The translations under genes and the position numbers were made by a program. Below are positions 7,693 to 16,362 of a stretch of 63,350 nucleotides of DNA, in pieces; position 1 is the stretch's first letter; each line of letters begins with the position of its first letter. Origin of the DNA: an uncultured Clostridia bacterium. GTDB lineage: Bacteria > Bacillota > Clostridia > Christensenellales > CAG-314. Under the pieces are notes generated by a model, which saw only the letters and a list, made by a program, of their open reading frames with translations, was not told the DNA's origin and searched no databases. The stretch covers positions 1 through 63,350 of the forward strand of contig CAMRUG010000008.1 of NCBI GenBank assembly GCA_947053925.1. Direction: 5' to 3'.

Positions 7693-9222
7693 ATGAAAAA
7701 GAAAATCATTAGTTTGGTTCTTGCGCTTACATTGGTCGCTTCGGCAGTGTTTGTGCTTGTCGCCTGCAATAAAGTTCTTCCTTCCGTATCCGACGAAGTA
7801 ATCGCCGCAGCGGAAAAGATGGATATGGATGCTTTGTTAGCGGAGGCTAAAAAGGAATCTGGAGACTTCATCGCTTATGGTAATACTTCCCGTATCACAA
7901 CCGCTATGACAAATTTCATCGCAAGCGATTGGGGTAAAGCGCTTGGTCTTACAGACAAAAACGCTGTAGCAGTTAAAAAGAGCGACTCCGAAATTTACAG
8001 TCTTCTCCGTGAAGAATCCAGGGCTAAAACAAGCGCAGGCAACGCTTCGATGGTTCTTATCCAAGATAGCGCAAGCCTTGACCTTGAACGTGGCGCAAAA
8101 GATCCTCTTGTTAAAAACTATGTAAGTGAAGAATTCAAAGATAAAGTTGACGCAAACAACAGACTTCCTTTGGCACACCAATTTATCAACAAATTGTTTA
8201 TGTACAATGTTGCCGACAAGGAAAATACTGCTCAATTTAATAATGTTTGGGAATTAACAAAGGCTGAATATAAAGGACAAATTTTCTTCAAAAACCCCAA
8301 AGACGAACAAGTTAACATGAACTTCTTGATTATGCTCACAAACGGCGAATGGTCTGGAAAACTCGAAACGGCTTATAAAGCATTGAACGGTAAAGAAGCA
8401 GACGACGTTGGTGCAGGCAAAACTTACGAAAACTACGGTTACAAATGGATTGCCGAATTTATCGCAAACTGCAACTTCTCTATTACGAGCGACACGACAA
8501 TCGCTTCCACATTGTCCAAAGAAAGCAACAAAGGCAAGATGGGCTTGTTCGTATTGTCCAAACTCCGCGACGCTTCCGTTTACGGCGATAACCTTCAAGT
8601 TTCCGCTTGGGACAAAGACGGTGCTAACAATTTTGTTGAAATTGATCCGTTCGCAGGATTTATGTATTCTATTTACGCACAACTTGCAGCAAAAGGACCC
8701 CGTCCTTACACAGCAATGTTATTCATCAACTACTTGATGACGGCAGAAGGCTTCAAACCTTGGGAATCTCTCGGCGGATATTCTGCAAATAAGGATGTTC
8801 CCGTTTACGAAGGTTCTTTGACAAAACCCGTTGAAACAACAGATGAACGCTCTAAAGACGGTTTTCTTTATCTTGATAACAACAAGAAAGAAATGATTTT
8901 GACCAATTCGGAAAAAGTTAAAATCGACGGCAAAGACGTAACAATCAAGACATACACTTATCTCGACGGCGGTGCGACGATTACAGATAAAGACAAAACA
9001 ACCGGCAAAACAACGCAGATTAAAGTTGACGGAAAAGATAAAGATCTATCCATCAAAAACAAGACGCAAAAAATAGAAGGGGGAGTTAGCGATCAACCGT
9101 TATCTTTCTGGACAAAATGTCTTGTTATCGAAGACGGTGCTTATATTTTGTCAGTTAAAGCCGAAGTTCAAGACTGGATTAACACAAAACTTGCAAGCAA
9201 TAATACAACCGTTAAAAAATAA
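7693..9222 (+). CDS. ABC transporter substrate-binding lipoprotein (PBP2, iron/polyamine/AEP-like group)
   Basis: 509 residues. A signal peptide with lipobox (VFVLVACN) predicts a lipid-anchored surface protein. The body has type-2 periplasmic-binding-protein features (a domain-closing segment near GKMGLFVLSKL and the late FINYLMTAEGFKPWESLGGYS). It is paired with a fused two-domain permease, as in Fe(III), thiamine and 2-aminoethylphosphonate systems. It is longer than usual because a Lys/Asp/Thr-rich beta segment of about 70 residues (near 395-465, with DGKDVTIKTYTYLDGG) lies before the end. The operon has a sugar epimerase and is followed by a glycosidase, so a carbohydrate-related ligand is possible. 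AAGGAG precedes the start. Confidence 0.75.
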   Translation: MKKKIISLVLALTLVASAVFVLVACNKVLPSVSDEVIAAAEKMDMDALLAEAKKESGDFIAYGNTSRITTAMTNFIASDWGKALGLTDKNAVAVKKSDSEIYSLLREESRAKTSAGNASMVLIQDSASLDLERGAKDPLVKNYVSEEFKDKVDANNRLPLAHQFINKLFMYNVADKENTAQFNNVWELTKAEYKGQIFFKNPKDEQVNMNFLIMLTNGEWSGKLETAYKALNGKEADDVGAGKTYENYGYKWIAEFIANCNFSITSDTTIASTLSKESNKGKMGLFVLSKLRDASVYGDNLQVSAWDKDGANNFVEIDPFAGFMYSIYAQLAAKGPRPYTAMLFINYLMTAEGFKPWESLGGYSANKDVPVYEGSLTKPVETTDERSKDGFLYLDNNKKEMILTNSEKVKIDGKDVTIKTYTYLDGGATITDKDKTTGKTTQIKVDGKDKDLSIKNKTQKIEGGVSDQPLSFWTKCLVIEDGAYILSVKAEVQDWINTKLASNNTTVKK

Positions 9223-9249
9223 TTTTACAACAGGCTAAACCTAAAATGT

Positions 9250-9278
9250 ATGGGGAGTGAGAATATCTCTCTCCCCAT
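9250..9278 (+). promoter_or_regulatory. Stem-loop between binding-protein and permease genes
   Basis: ATGGGGAGTGAG pairs with CTCTCTCCCCAT around a very short AT loop and is not followed by a T run. Such hairpins 3' of binding-protein genes protect the upstream mRNA or attenuate the downstream genes, giving more binding protein than permease. The pairing is visible; the role is inferred from position. Confidence 0.6.
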
Positions 9279-9303
9279 ATTATTTGATGTAAAGGAGGAT
9301 TAA

Positions 9304-11193
9304 ATGGGAATTAAATTAAAAGGTGTCGGTCAAAAAGACAGTCAACCTGTTAATAAATTAATTCAAGCACCTGCTCTGGCAGGCGAAACCGCTTTCGGTA
9401 ATACGCCCCCTACAAAATGGAATAAATTTTGCTACGGAACAAAGAGATTTATCCAAAACCCTGCAAATATTATTTTAGTAGTATTTTTCGTCGTTTTGGC
9501 GTTTTTAATTTTTTATCCGTTAATTACGTTGGTTGTGGATACGTTTGTTATTAACAACAGACAGGAAACCATTTATGACAAAGGCAAGTTCGAAGGCGAC
9601 TTTACTACTGTATGGTGGTACAGAATGTTGGCGAATCCCGACACTGCCACAATGTACTTTTGGCGACCGTTAGGCAATTCGATATTAATGTCGTTAATAG
9701 CGAGTATTATAGCAATACTTTACGGCGGAATAGTCGCATTCTTTATTACCCGTACAAATATGAAGGGAAAAAAGATTATCTCCTCGGTATTCGTATTTCC
9801 GTACATAATGCCGAGTTGGACTCTTGCAATGTTTTGGCAAAACTTTTGGCAAAATCCCGATATCGGTAATGGTACGGGCGGTATGGCGTACAACTTGTTG
9901 GGCATAAAAGTTCCAGAGGGATTTGTTTACGGACTTGTTCCGAGTGCAATTGTGTTGGGACTTCACTATGCTCCGTTTGCTTACATTTTAATAGGCGGTA
10001 TTTTGCGTAATATGGACGCTAACTTAGAGGAAGCGGCGACGGTATTAAAAGCAAACCGTGCAAAAATAATTTACCGTATTACGTTACCCATTGTATTGCC
10101 GGCGTTGGTTTCAACTTTCTTGTTGGTATTTTCAAGTTCTATGAGCGCTTACGCCGTACCTAAGTATTTAAGTATGAACAAATTTGACGTACTAACTACC
10201 TATATGAAAGGTTTTATGCGTCAAAGTATGTACGGGCAAAGTTACATTATGGGCTTGGTAATGATTATTTTCGGTGTCGGTATATTGATGGTCAATCAAT
10301 ATATAACAGGCAAACGCAAATCGTTTACCACTGTATCTGGTAAATCGGGACAGATTTCTCTCATCGATCTCAAATGGGGAAAATGGGTGTCAAGCATTAT
10401 TTTCTGCTTCTTAAGTTTGTTCTTTGCCGTTATACCTCTTGTAACGTTTGCGCTTGAATCTTTGTGCGTACACACCGGCGACTACAGTCAATTAACGCTT
10501 GAATATTGGATTTCTAAAACTCCCACAAGTGCAAACAACGGTTTGAAAGGATTGTTCTTCGAACCGCAAGTGTGGAATGCGTTTGGAAACAGTTTGGGAT
10601 TAGCAGTTCTGTGCGCGATTATTGCGGGCACAAGCGGTATTCTCATTGGTTATGCGGTGTCCAAACGTCGTGGTTCGCTTTTAGCAAGGGGTGTAGACGG
10701 AATGGCGTTTTTGCCGTACTTGTTGCCCTCTATGGCTTTGGGCGGAGCATTCTTAACAATGGCAACCACATTCGGTTTACAAAAGACATTTATCATTTTG
10801 GTGCTTGTAGGCGCAGTTAAGTATCTGCCGTTTGCTTCGCGTAGCGGTATTAACGCAATGTTGCAATTGTCCGGCGAAATTGAAGAAGCAGCAATAATGA
10901 TGAACGTTCCTTGGTGGAAACGAATGATTCGCGTTATCTTCCCGATTCAAAAGTCGACATTTATGTCGGGATACTTGCTGCCTTTTACTTCCTGTATGAG
11001 AGAACTTTCATTGTTCGTATTGTTGGTAGCTCCCGGCACGCAATTACTTGCAACGTTGTTGGACGAATGGACTCAATGGTGGTTACAGTCGGCAAATGCT
11101 TTGAACTTGCTCATTATAGTAACCGTACTTATAATAAACTTCGTAGTCAACAAACTTACAGGTGCGTCAATCGATAAAGGCGTTGGCGGTTGA
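9304..11193 (+). CDS. ABC transporter permease with two fused MetI-type domains
   Basis: 629 residues with about twelve membrane segments in two homologous halves. The first segment lies near residues 54-77, after a soluble N-terminus of about 50 residues. Each half carries an EAA loop for docking the ATPase: EEAATVLKANRAKIIYRI in the first, EEAAIMMNVPWWKRMIRV in the second. A linker near residues 335-360 joins the halves. This architecture is typical of AfuB/FbpB, ThiP-like and phosphonate-type importers, where one polypeptide forms the whole channel. AAAGGAGG is an ideal ribosome binding site. It lies between its binding protein and its ATPase. Confidence 0.88.
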   Translation: MGIKLKGVGQKDSQPVNKLIQAPALAGETAFGNTPPTKWNKFCYGTKRFIQNPANIILVVFFVVLAFLIFYPLITLVVDTFVINNRQETIYDKGKFEGDFTTVWWYRMLANPDTATMYFWRPLGNSILMSLIASIIAILYGGIVAFFITRTNMKGKKIISSVFVFPYIMPSWTLAMFWQNFWQNPDIGNGTGGMAYNLLGIKVPEGFVYGLVPSAIVLGLHYAPFAYILIGGILRNMDANLEEAATVLKANRAKIIYRITLPIVLPALVSTFLLVFSSSMSAYAVPKYLSMNKFDVLTTYMKGFMRQSMYGQSYIMGLVMIIFGVGILMVNQYITGKRKSFTTVSGKSGQISLIDLKWGKWVSSIIFCFLSLFFAVIPLVTFALESLCVHTGDYSQLTLEYWISKTPTSANNGLKGLFFEPQVWNAFGNSLGLAVLCAIIAGTSGILIGYAVSKRRGSLLARGVDGMAFLPYLLPSMALGGAFLTMATTFGLQKTFIILVLVGAVKYLPFASRSGINAMLQLSGEIEEAAIMMNVPWWKRMIRVIFPIQKSTFMSGYLLPFTSCMRELSLFVLLVAPGTQLLATLLDEWTQWWLQSANALNLLIIVTVLIINFVVNKLTGASIDKGVGG

Positions 11194-11223
11194 TACAACA
11201 TTTACAATTAGGAGAATATAATT

Positions 11224-12846
11224 ATGCCCAAAATCGTATTAGAACACATAACAAAAAAGTTTGATAAATTTATTGCAGTCGAAGACCTTAATATGGTAAT
11301 AGAAGACCGCGATTTTGTAACATTGCTCGGACCTTCCGGTTGCGGCAAAACGACAACGTTGCGTATGATAGCAGGATTGGAAACTCCTACCGAAGGGCGT
11401 ATTACGATAGGAGATACGGTGGTATTCGACAGCGAAAAGGGCATCAACGTTGCCCCGGGTGTACGCGATATCGGATTTCTGTTCCAAAACTATGCTTTGT
11501 GGCCGCATATGACCGTTTACCAAAATATTCATTTTGGATTGGAAAACCTTAAAGAAGAAAAACCCAAAATTGCTTTTGAAGCGCGCGTTGCGCATAAAAT
11601 AATAGAAATATTAGACGATTGGCAACGCTTGGTGGAAATTATTAAATCGTACGCTTCCAAAGACGGTAAAGTGGAAAAGAAAGGCAAGTCGGAGGTTGAT
11701 AACCTTCAACTGGAACTTATCGATACCTATTTGATTTCTAAGTATACTGCGAAGAAACTTGTCGAGTACAACATTCACACTGCGGCAAATCCGCAAGAAG
11801 TTATTACAAAAGCGGTGGAAGAACTAAACAATACTATAACTGCCGCGCGCGAATCCGCCGCAAAAGAAGGATGCTCGCTTAATGAAAAGTTCGAGTATGT
11901 AAAGGACGGCGAAGTCGTCAAAAAAGTGCGTAGACTTTGCAAGGAAGAGATGGATCTTGAAGTGCGCAGAGTATCGCGTATACTTAAAATCGGCATTTTT
12001 ATGCAACGTTATCCTGCAGAACTTTCCGGCGGTCAGCAACAGCGTGTGGCGATAGCGCGTACCCTTGCAACAAGTCCCAAAGTTTTGTTTATGGACGAAC
12101 CGTTGTCCAACCTAGACGCTAAATTGCGTTTGGAAATGAGAACGGAATTGAAGAGATTGCACGCCGAAACAGATTCGACATTTGTATACGTTACGCACGA
12201 TCAGTTAGAAGCAATGACGCTTGCAACAAAGGTTTGTTTGATGAGTATGGGGCACTTGCAACAATACGATCCCCCGCTTGTTACATACAATAGGCCTAAC
12301 AACTTGTTTGTTGCAGATTTCGTAGGTAACCCGACAATGAACTTTATTCACGGCAGTGCGGAAATTCACGGCAATACTGCCAAAGTCAAGGCGCTCGGAC
12401 AGGAATTTACATTTGAAAGCGACGAAATTACAATGGACGGCGAACGCGAAGTCGTTGTAGGTGTACGCCCCGAATTTTTGCGCTTAGAACAAGGCGCTTT
12501 AACTGCGGAAGTATATGCAACGTTACCTGCAGGTATGGAAACAACGGTAAAGCTTGCGGTTGGAAACGAAATGTTGACGTCTGTTGTGTTCGGCGGAGTC
12601 GATTATCCCGTTAACAGCATTGTTAATTACGAAATTGTAGGTAACGGCATTATTCTGTTTGATAAGGAAACGCAGAATAAAATAGGTATCGGTACGTTAA
12701 CTATTGCAGGGACAAAGAAAGCCGCAACGGCAAAAGCAACAGAAGAGAAAAAAACGACAGCAAAAAAGACCGCGGCAAAGAAATCGACCGCAACGAAAGA
12801 ATCAACAGCAAAGAAAACAACCACAACAAAGAAAACAACTAAATAA
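11224..12846 (+). CDS. ABC transporter ATPase with a large internal insertion and a histone H1-like Lys/Thr/Ala tail
   Basis: 540 residues, against about 350-370 for the MalK/PotA/FbpC group. Standard motifs: Walker A GPSGCGKT (36-43), Q-loop Gln88 (FQNYALWPHMT), signature LSGGQQQR (267-274), Walker B VLFMDEP (287-293), H-loop His325 (VYVTHDQLEA), and a C-terminal regulatory OB-like domain (residues 355-490). Q-loop and signature are usually about 45-50 residues apart; here about 180, so roughly 130 extra residues of charged helices (about 105-245) sit in the helical subdomain. After residue 496 the protein ends in about 44 residues made almost only of K, T, A, S and E. Both additions are in frame and the core motifs are intact, so it should be active. 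It follows its permease by 30 bases. Confidence 0.88.
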   Translation: MPKIVLEHITKKFDKFIAVEDLNMVIEDRDFVTLLGPSGCGKTTTLRMIAGLETPTEGRITIGDTVVFDSEKGINVAPGVRDIGFLFQNYALWPHMTVYQNIHFGLENLKEEKPKIAFEARVAHKIIEILDDWQRLVEIIKSYASKDGKVEKKGKSEVDNLQLELIDTYLISKYTAKKLVEYNIHTAANPQEVITKAVEELNNTITAARESAAKEGCSLNEKFEYVKDGEVVKKVRRLCKEEMDLEVRRVSRILKIGIFMQRYPAELSGGQQQRVAIARTLATSPKVLFMDEPLSNLDAKLRLEMRTELKRLHAETDSTFVYVTHDQLEAMTLATKVCLMSMGHLQQYDPPLVTYNRPNNLFVADFVGNPTMNFIHGSAEIHGNTAKVKALGQEFTFESDEITMDGEREVVVGVRPEFLRLEQGALTAEVYATLPAGMETTVKLAVGNEMLTSVVFGGVDYPVNSIVNYEIVGNGIILFDKETQNKIGIGTLTIAGTKKAATAKATEEKKTTAKKTAAKKSTATKESTAKKTTTTKKTTK

Positions 12847-12859
12847 TTAAAAACCAAAG

Positions 12860-12939
12860 AAGAGTTCGGTAACGGAGCAGTACTTTTAGCGCGTCTAAAT
12901 TTTAGATTAGAAAGCTGTCCGTAATGCGGACTCTTTTTT
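12860..12939 (+). terminator. Long imperfect hairpin with T run, terminator of the ABC operon
   Basis: AAGAGTTCGGTAACGGAGCAG pairs imperfectly with CTGTCCGTAATGCGGACTCTT. The loop between them contains a smaller hairpin (TCTAAAT/TTTAGA), and TTTTTTG follows. It separates the transporter operon from the GH2 gene. Confidence 0.75.
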
Positions 12940-12943
12940 GCTG

Positions 12944-12972
12944 TTTACTTTACACTAAAATTATGATACAAT
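12944..12972 (+). promoter_or_regulatory. Sigma-A-like promoter of the GH2 gene
   Basis: TTTACT and TACAAT are separated by 17 bases, immediately after the upstream terminator and about 50 bases before the GH2 start. Four or five of six bases match consensus in each hexamer. Confidence 0.55.
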
Positions 12973-13024
12973 GTTCAGTATGTAAGTGGTATGTTGCCAT
13001 ACATTTGTTAAGGAGCATCTTGTT

Positions 13025-14761
13025 ATGTCTTTAAAAAATCTTACAACAATTTGGGGCGAAAAACTGACGGACAAGCCGTTGCAGGAATATCCGAGACCGC
13101 AATTCGTACGCAAAAGTTATGTTAATTTAAACGGATATTGGGATTACGCCATTACTAAATCCGAAGTTATTCCTACAGTCTATGACGGTAAAATTTTGGT
13201 GCCGTTTTCTCCTGAAACAGTATTGTCGGGAGTAAACCGCGTATTAAAACCCAGTGAGTATTTGTATTACCGTACAAGGTTTACACTTACCAAAAGTTTT
13301 GTTAAAGATATTGTAATATTGAATTTCGGCGCTGTAGACTGTATATGCGACGTATATGTAAACGGCATTTCCGTTTGTCATCACGAGGGTGGGTATAATG
13401 CTTTTTCTGCGGATATAACGGCGGCGTTAAGGGAACAAGATAATGAGCTTATTCTGCGTGTACGAGACTTTACCGATACAAAGTATTACGCCAACGGTAA
13501 ACAGTCTACAAACCGCAAGGGAATGTGGTATACGCCGCAAAGCGGAATTTGGCAAACGGTTTGGCTCGAGAGCGTACCTGCACAATATATTCAAGCAATA
13601 CGCATAACTCCCGATATAGACAAGGCGCAGGTAAAAGTTGAAATTATTTCTAATTTTGACGAACCCGTTACGGTAATTATAACGGATAACGGTGGCGAAG
13701 TATGCAAAGCCGACGGCAAGAGCATAGTAACGCTAAATTTCCCCGACGGTAAATTTAAATTGTGGTCTCCCGAAGAACCGTTTTTGTACGGTTTAAAAAT
13801 TATTTCACGGCGAGATTACGTTGAGAGTTATTTCGGAATGCGCAAGTTTTCCTGTCAAAAAGTCGGCAAGTATAACCGCTTGATGCTTAACAATAAGCCG
13901 TATTTTCATAACGGACTACTTGATCAAGGCTATTGGAGCGACGGGCTGTATACTGCTCCCACCGACGAGGCGATGATATTCGACATTCAAAAAATGAAGG
14001 ACTTGGGCTTTAATATGCTGCGAAAGCATATTAAAGTAGAGCCTATGCGTTGGTATTACCACTGCGATAGACTGGGTATGCTTGTTTGGCAGGATATGCC
14101 CAGCGGCGGCACAAGACAACATAAGTCGGTTACTCTTGTTTTGCCCAATATCGGGATAAACGGTTTTAAAGATAGTCAGTACGGAATGTTTTCCCGTAAG
14201 AGCGAAATCAGCCGCGAAACGTATATTGCGGAATATACCGAAATGTTGGATCAGTTATATAATTGCGTAAGCATTGCAATGTGGGTACCGTTTAATGAGG
14301 CGTGGGGGCAGTTTGATGCAAACAGAATAGCGCAATTGACAAAGGATATTGATAATACGCGTACGGTGGACCACGCCAGCGGTTGGCACGATCAGGGCGG
14401 CGGAGATATTAACAGTATGCACGTTTATTTTAAACGCGTACGCCTAAAACACGACAAAAACAGAGCCGTATGTCTTACCGAGTTTGGCGGTTACAGTTAC
14501 AAGGATATGCAACACAGTTTTAACCCCGACCACACTTACAGTTATAAAAAATTCGATACCGTCGAAGATTTTAATAACGGAATACGCGAACTGTACGAAA
14601 GGGATGTAATTTCTTTAATAGACAAAGGCTTGTCTGCGGCAGTTTATACGCAGGTTTCCGACGTCGAAGATGAGGTAAACGGTTTGTATACCTATGACCG
14701 AAAAGTTTTGAAAGTCGATGCCGATATGATGCGTTCAATTAACTCAAAAATAAAACTTTGA
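13025..14761 (+). CDS. Glycoside hydrolase family 2 enzyme (beta-galactosidase/glucuronidase/mannosidase type)
   Basis: 578 residues from the ATG preceded by AAGGAG; an in-frame ATG 39 bases upstream lacks a ribosome binding site. The N-terminal sugar-binding jelly roll (YWDYAITK, CDVYVNGISVCHHEGGYNAF) is followed by an Ig-like sandwich domain. The catalytic TIM barrel comes next: MLRKHIKVEPMRWYYHCDRLGMLVWQ is typical of GH2, the acid/base Glu is in PFNEAWGQ, and the nucleophile Glu is probably in LTEFGGYS. There is no signal peptide, so it is cytoplasmic and acts on imported oligosaccharides. It is shorter than LacZ (about 1000 residues). The exact glycosidic specificity cannot be read. The neighbouring epimerase and importer suggest they share a substrate. 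Confidence 0.85.
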   Translation: MSLKNLTTIWGEKLTDKPLQEYPRPQFVRKSYVNLNGYWDYAITKSEVIPTVYDGKILVPFSPETVLSGVNRVLKPSEYLYYRTRFTLTKSFVKDIVILNFGAVDCICDVYVNGISVCHHEGGYNAFSADITAALREQDNELILRVRDFTDTKYYANGKQSTNRKGMWYTPQSGIWQTVWLESVPAQYIQAIRITPDIDKAQVKVEIISNFDEPVTVIITDNGGEVCKADGKSIVTLNFPDGKFKLWSPEEPFLYGLKIISRRDYVESYFGMRKFSCQKVGKYNRLMLNNKPYFHNGLLDQGYWSDGLYTAPTDEAMIFDIQKMKDLGFNMLRKHIKVEPMRWYYHCDRLGMLVWQDMPSGGTRQHKSVTLVLPNIGINGFKDSQYGMFSRKSEISRETYIAEYTEMLDQLYNCVSIAMWVPFNEAWGQFDANRIAQLTKDIDNTRTVDHASGWHDQGGGDINSMHVYFKRVRLKHDKNRAVCLTEFGGYSYKDMQHSFNPDHTYSYKKFDTVEDFNNGIRELYERDVISLIDKGLSAAVYTQVSDVEDEVNGLYTYDRKVLKVDADMMRSINSKIKL

Positions 14762-14871
14762 GCAACAAAGGGTCGTATTTGTTAAAATAAGCAATTTTTA
14801 ACAGCGGCAGTTGGATTCTGCAAAACTGCAAATTTGAATGAACATTGTTAGATAAATATTGTGGTGAAAGT

Positions 14872-15318
14872 ATGAATATAAACGACAAATTTATGACGGA
14901 GGCACTCTGTCAAGCGAAAATTTCTGCCGAGCAAGATGAAGTGCCTATAGGCGCCGTTATCGTTAAGGACGGCTCGATTATTGCTTATGCGCACAATACG
15001 AGAAACGCGTCTAAAAACGCGGTAGAACACGCCGAAATTGTCGCAATAGAGCGCGCTTGTAAAGAACTTAAAGATTGGCGGCTTACGGGATGCGATTTGT
15101 ATGTTACGTTAGAACCGTGCGTAATGTGTCTTGGCGCGTGCTACAATGCGCGTATATCAAACGTCTATTTCGGTGCGTATGATTTGAGCGGCAAAGGGTG
15201 CGTACAGTTGTCTGAAATGATAGGACGCACTTTAAATCACGAATTGACATTGCATGGCGGAGTGCTTGAAGAAGAGTGTTCCGAAATTTTAACCGAGTAT
15301 TTTAGAAAAAAAAGGTAG
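14872..15318 (+). CDS. tadA: tRNA-specific adenosine deaminase
   Basis: 148 residues from ATG, with GGTGAAAG upstream. Converts A34 to inosine in tRNA-Arg(ACG), allowing wobble decoding. The zinc site is complete: His53 and Glu55 in EHAEIVAIE, and Cys83 and Cys86 in EPCVMCLGAC. ACYNARISNVYFGAYD follows, as in TadA rather than cytidine deaminase. The upstream TTG at 14845 would add nine residues absent from family members. It is convergent with the AmaP-like gene and shares a terminator with it. Confidence 0.93.
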   Translation: MNINDKFMTEALCQAKISAEQDEVPIGAVIVKDGSIIAYAHNTRNASKNAVEHAEIVAIERACKELKDWRLTGCDLYVTLEPCVMCLGACYNARISNVYFGAYDLSGKGCVQLSEMIGRTLNHELTLHGGVLEEECSEILTEYFRKKR

Positions 15319-15343
15319 CGGTTAGCCGCTGCCTTTAGTTTTT
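15309..15343. terminator. Bidirectional terminator between convergent tadA and the AmaP-like gene
   Basis: AAAGGTAGCGG pairs with CCGCTGCCTTT around a TTAG loop. There are A residues before and T residues after, so the hairpin can end transcription from both sides. Confidence 0.8.
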
Positions 15344-16010
15344 AAGCATTTGTTCCGTCCGATTCGTTTTGTTCTTCTTTTATGCAATTTAAGTCCACAT
15401 CGTTGTCCAACGGTTCGTTATATATTTCGGTCGTAATCTCGCGTTGGTCTGTTAATTGTTCTGCTTTTTCTTCCGCTTCGTGAATACTCGGAGAATATCT
15501 TGTTTGGAGCTTATTTACTTCAAAGTTTATCGAATTGAACGTAAGCCCCAGCGTATTTTTAAAACTGTCGGCAAGCAAGCACCGTAAAGTATCTATTGTT
15601 TGCGATACGTTGTCTGCATTTACGTTTACTTTAAGCGTTAATGTAAATCCCTTCTTGTCGTCGGCGCGTACTTTGGTCTTTTTTACCGTTACTCCCTGCG
15701 CCTGGCGCGCGCAGGAAAGCACTATGTTTTTTACGACTTTTGTAGTTGTTGTCGTTGCGCTTTCGCTATCGCAAAACAGCAATACACGTTTTAAATTTTC
15801 CTTTTCGGAAAAGTTAACATATATTAAATATGCCGATAATCCTAAGTATACCGTAAATAAAACTATTATAAGCGTTTTGAGTACGTTATTGTTATAAATC
15901 GTTTCGTCGTTAGGCATTACCATCGTTAGGTCAAGCAAAGTTGTAATTGCAAAAACCATTGTTATACATATTTGCGCTACAATGGCAACTTTTTCGGCTA
16001 GTTTACGCAT
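15342..16010 (-). CDS. AmaP-like alkaline-shock membrane anchor protein
   Basis: 222 residues. Two N-terminal membrane segments (VAIVAQICITMVFAITTLL, and LKTLIIVLFTVYLGLSAYLI) form a hairpin. A cytoplasmic domain follows whose strand pattern (KVNVNADNVSQTID, NTLGLTFNSINFEV) resembles the Asp23/AmaP family, which links cell-envelope stress proteins to the membrane. The last 50 residues are acidic and low-complexity. In related Firmicutes AmaP sits with asp23-like genes; here it stands alone, convergent with tadA. The family call is by architecture and moderate similarity. Confidence 0.6.
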   Translation of the reverse strand: MRKLAEKVAIVAQICITMVFAITTLLDLTMVMPNDETIYNNNVLKTLIIVLFTVYLGLSAYLIYVNFSEKENLKRVLLFCDSESATTTTTKVVKNIVLSCARQAQGVTVKKTKVRADDKKGFTLTLKVNVNADNVSQTIDTLRCLLADSFKNTLGLTFNSINFEVNKLQTRYSPSIHEAEEKAEQLTDQREITTEIYNEPLDNDVDLNCIKEEQNESDGTNA

Positions 16011-16150
16011 AGACTGTCTCCTTTAATGTACGGTTGTACTTAATATGTTTTAATTATATTTGATAAATGCGCTCAGGTAGTCTTACCGAATAGCGTATTT
16101 GCGTTGGATATTACGTTGTTTAATACTCGTTAAGGTTTTTTGTTCGTTTG

Positions 16151-16186
16151 ACTATACTAATAGCGTATTATATTATTTAGTATAGT
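16151..16186. promoter_or_regulatory. Inverted repeat, candidate operator between divergent genes
   Basis: ACTATACTA at the left and TAGTATAGT at the right are exact reverse complements separated by 18 AT-rich bases. The position between the AmaP-like and kinase genes fits a regulator site, but the arms could also be a cruciform without function. Confidence 0.4.
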
Positions 16187-16302
16187 ATTATTACATTACA
16201 GTAATACATAGTATTTCTGTATGCAGTACTGATTAGGGTTGTATTTTTAATTTTTGTGTAAAATTTAAAATTTGTAAAATTAAAACAATTATCGCATAGA
16301 TA

Positions 16303-16332
16303 TTGACAAAATGCGTTAGTTTATATTAAAAT
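16303..16332 (+). promoter_or_regulatory. Sigma-A-like promoter of the hybrid histidine kinase
   Basis: TTGACA, 18-base spacer, TAAAAT, about 30 bases before the start codon. CGGAGA between promoter and ATG is the ribosome binding site. Confidence 0.55.
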
Positions 16333-16362
16333 TTTTCCATATAGTTACGGAGAATATCGGCA

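Larger units (their letters stand above)
16011..16362. other. AT-rich intergenic region with inverted repeats and the histidine-kinase promoter
   Basis: 352 bases between divergent genes. It contains a palindrome (16151-16186), a second short palindrome GTAAT/ATTAC just downstream, and the TTGACA promoter of the kinase at its right end. There are no further coding frames of note. Confidence 0.55.
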
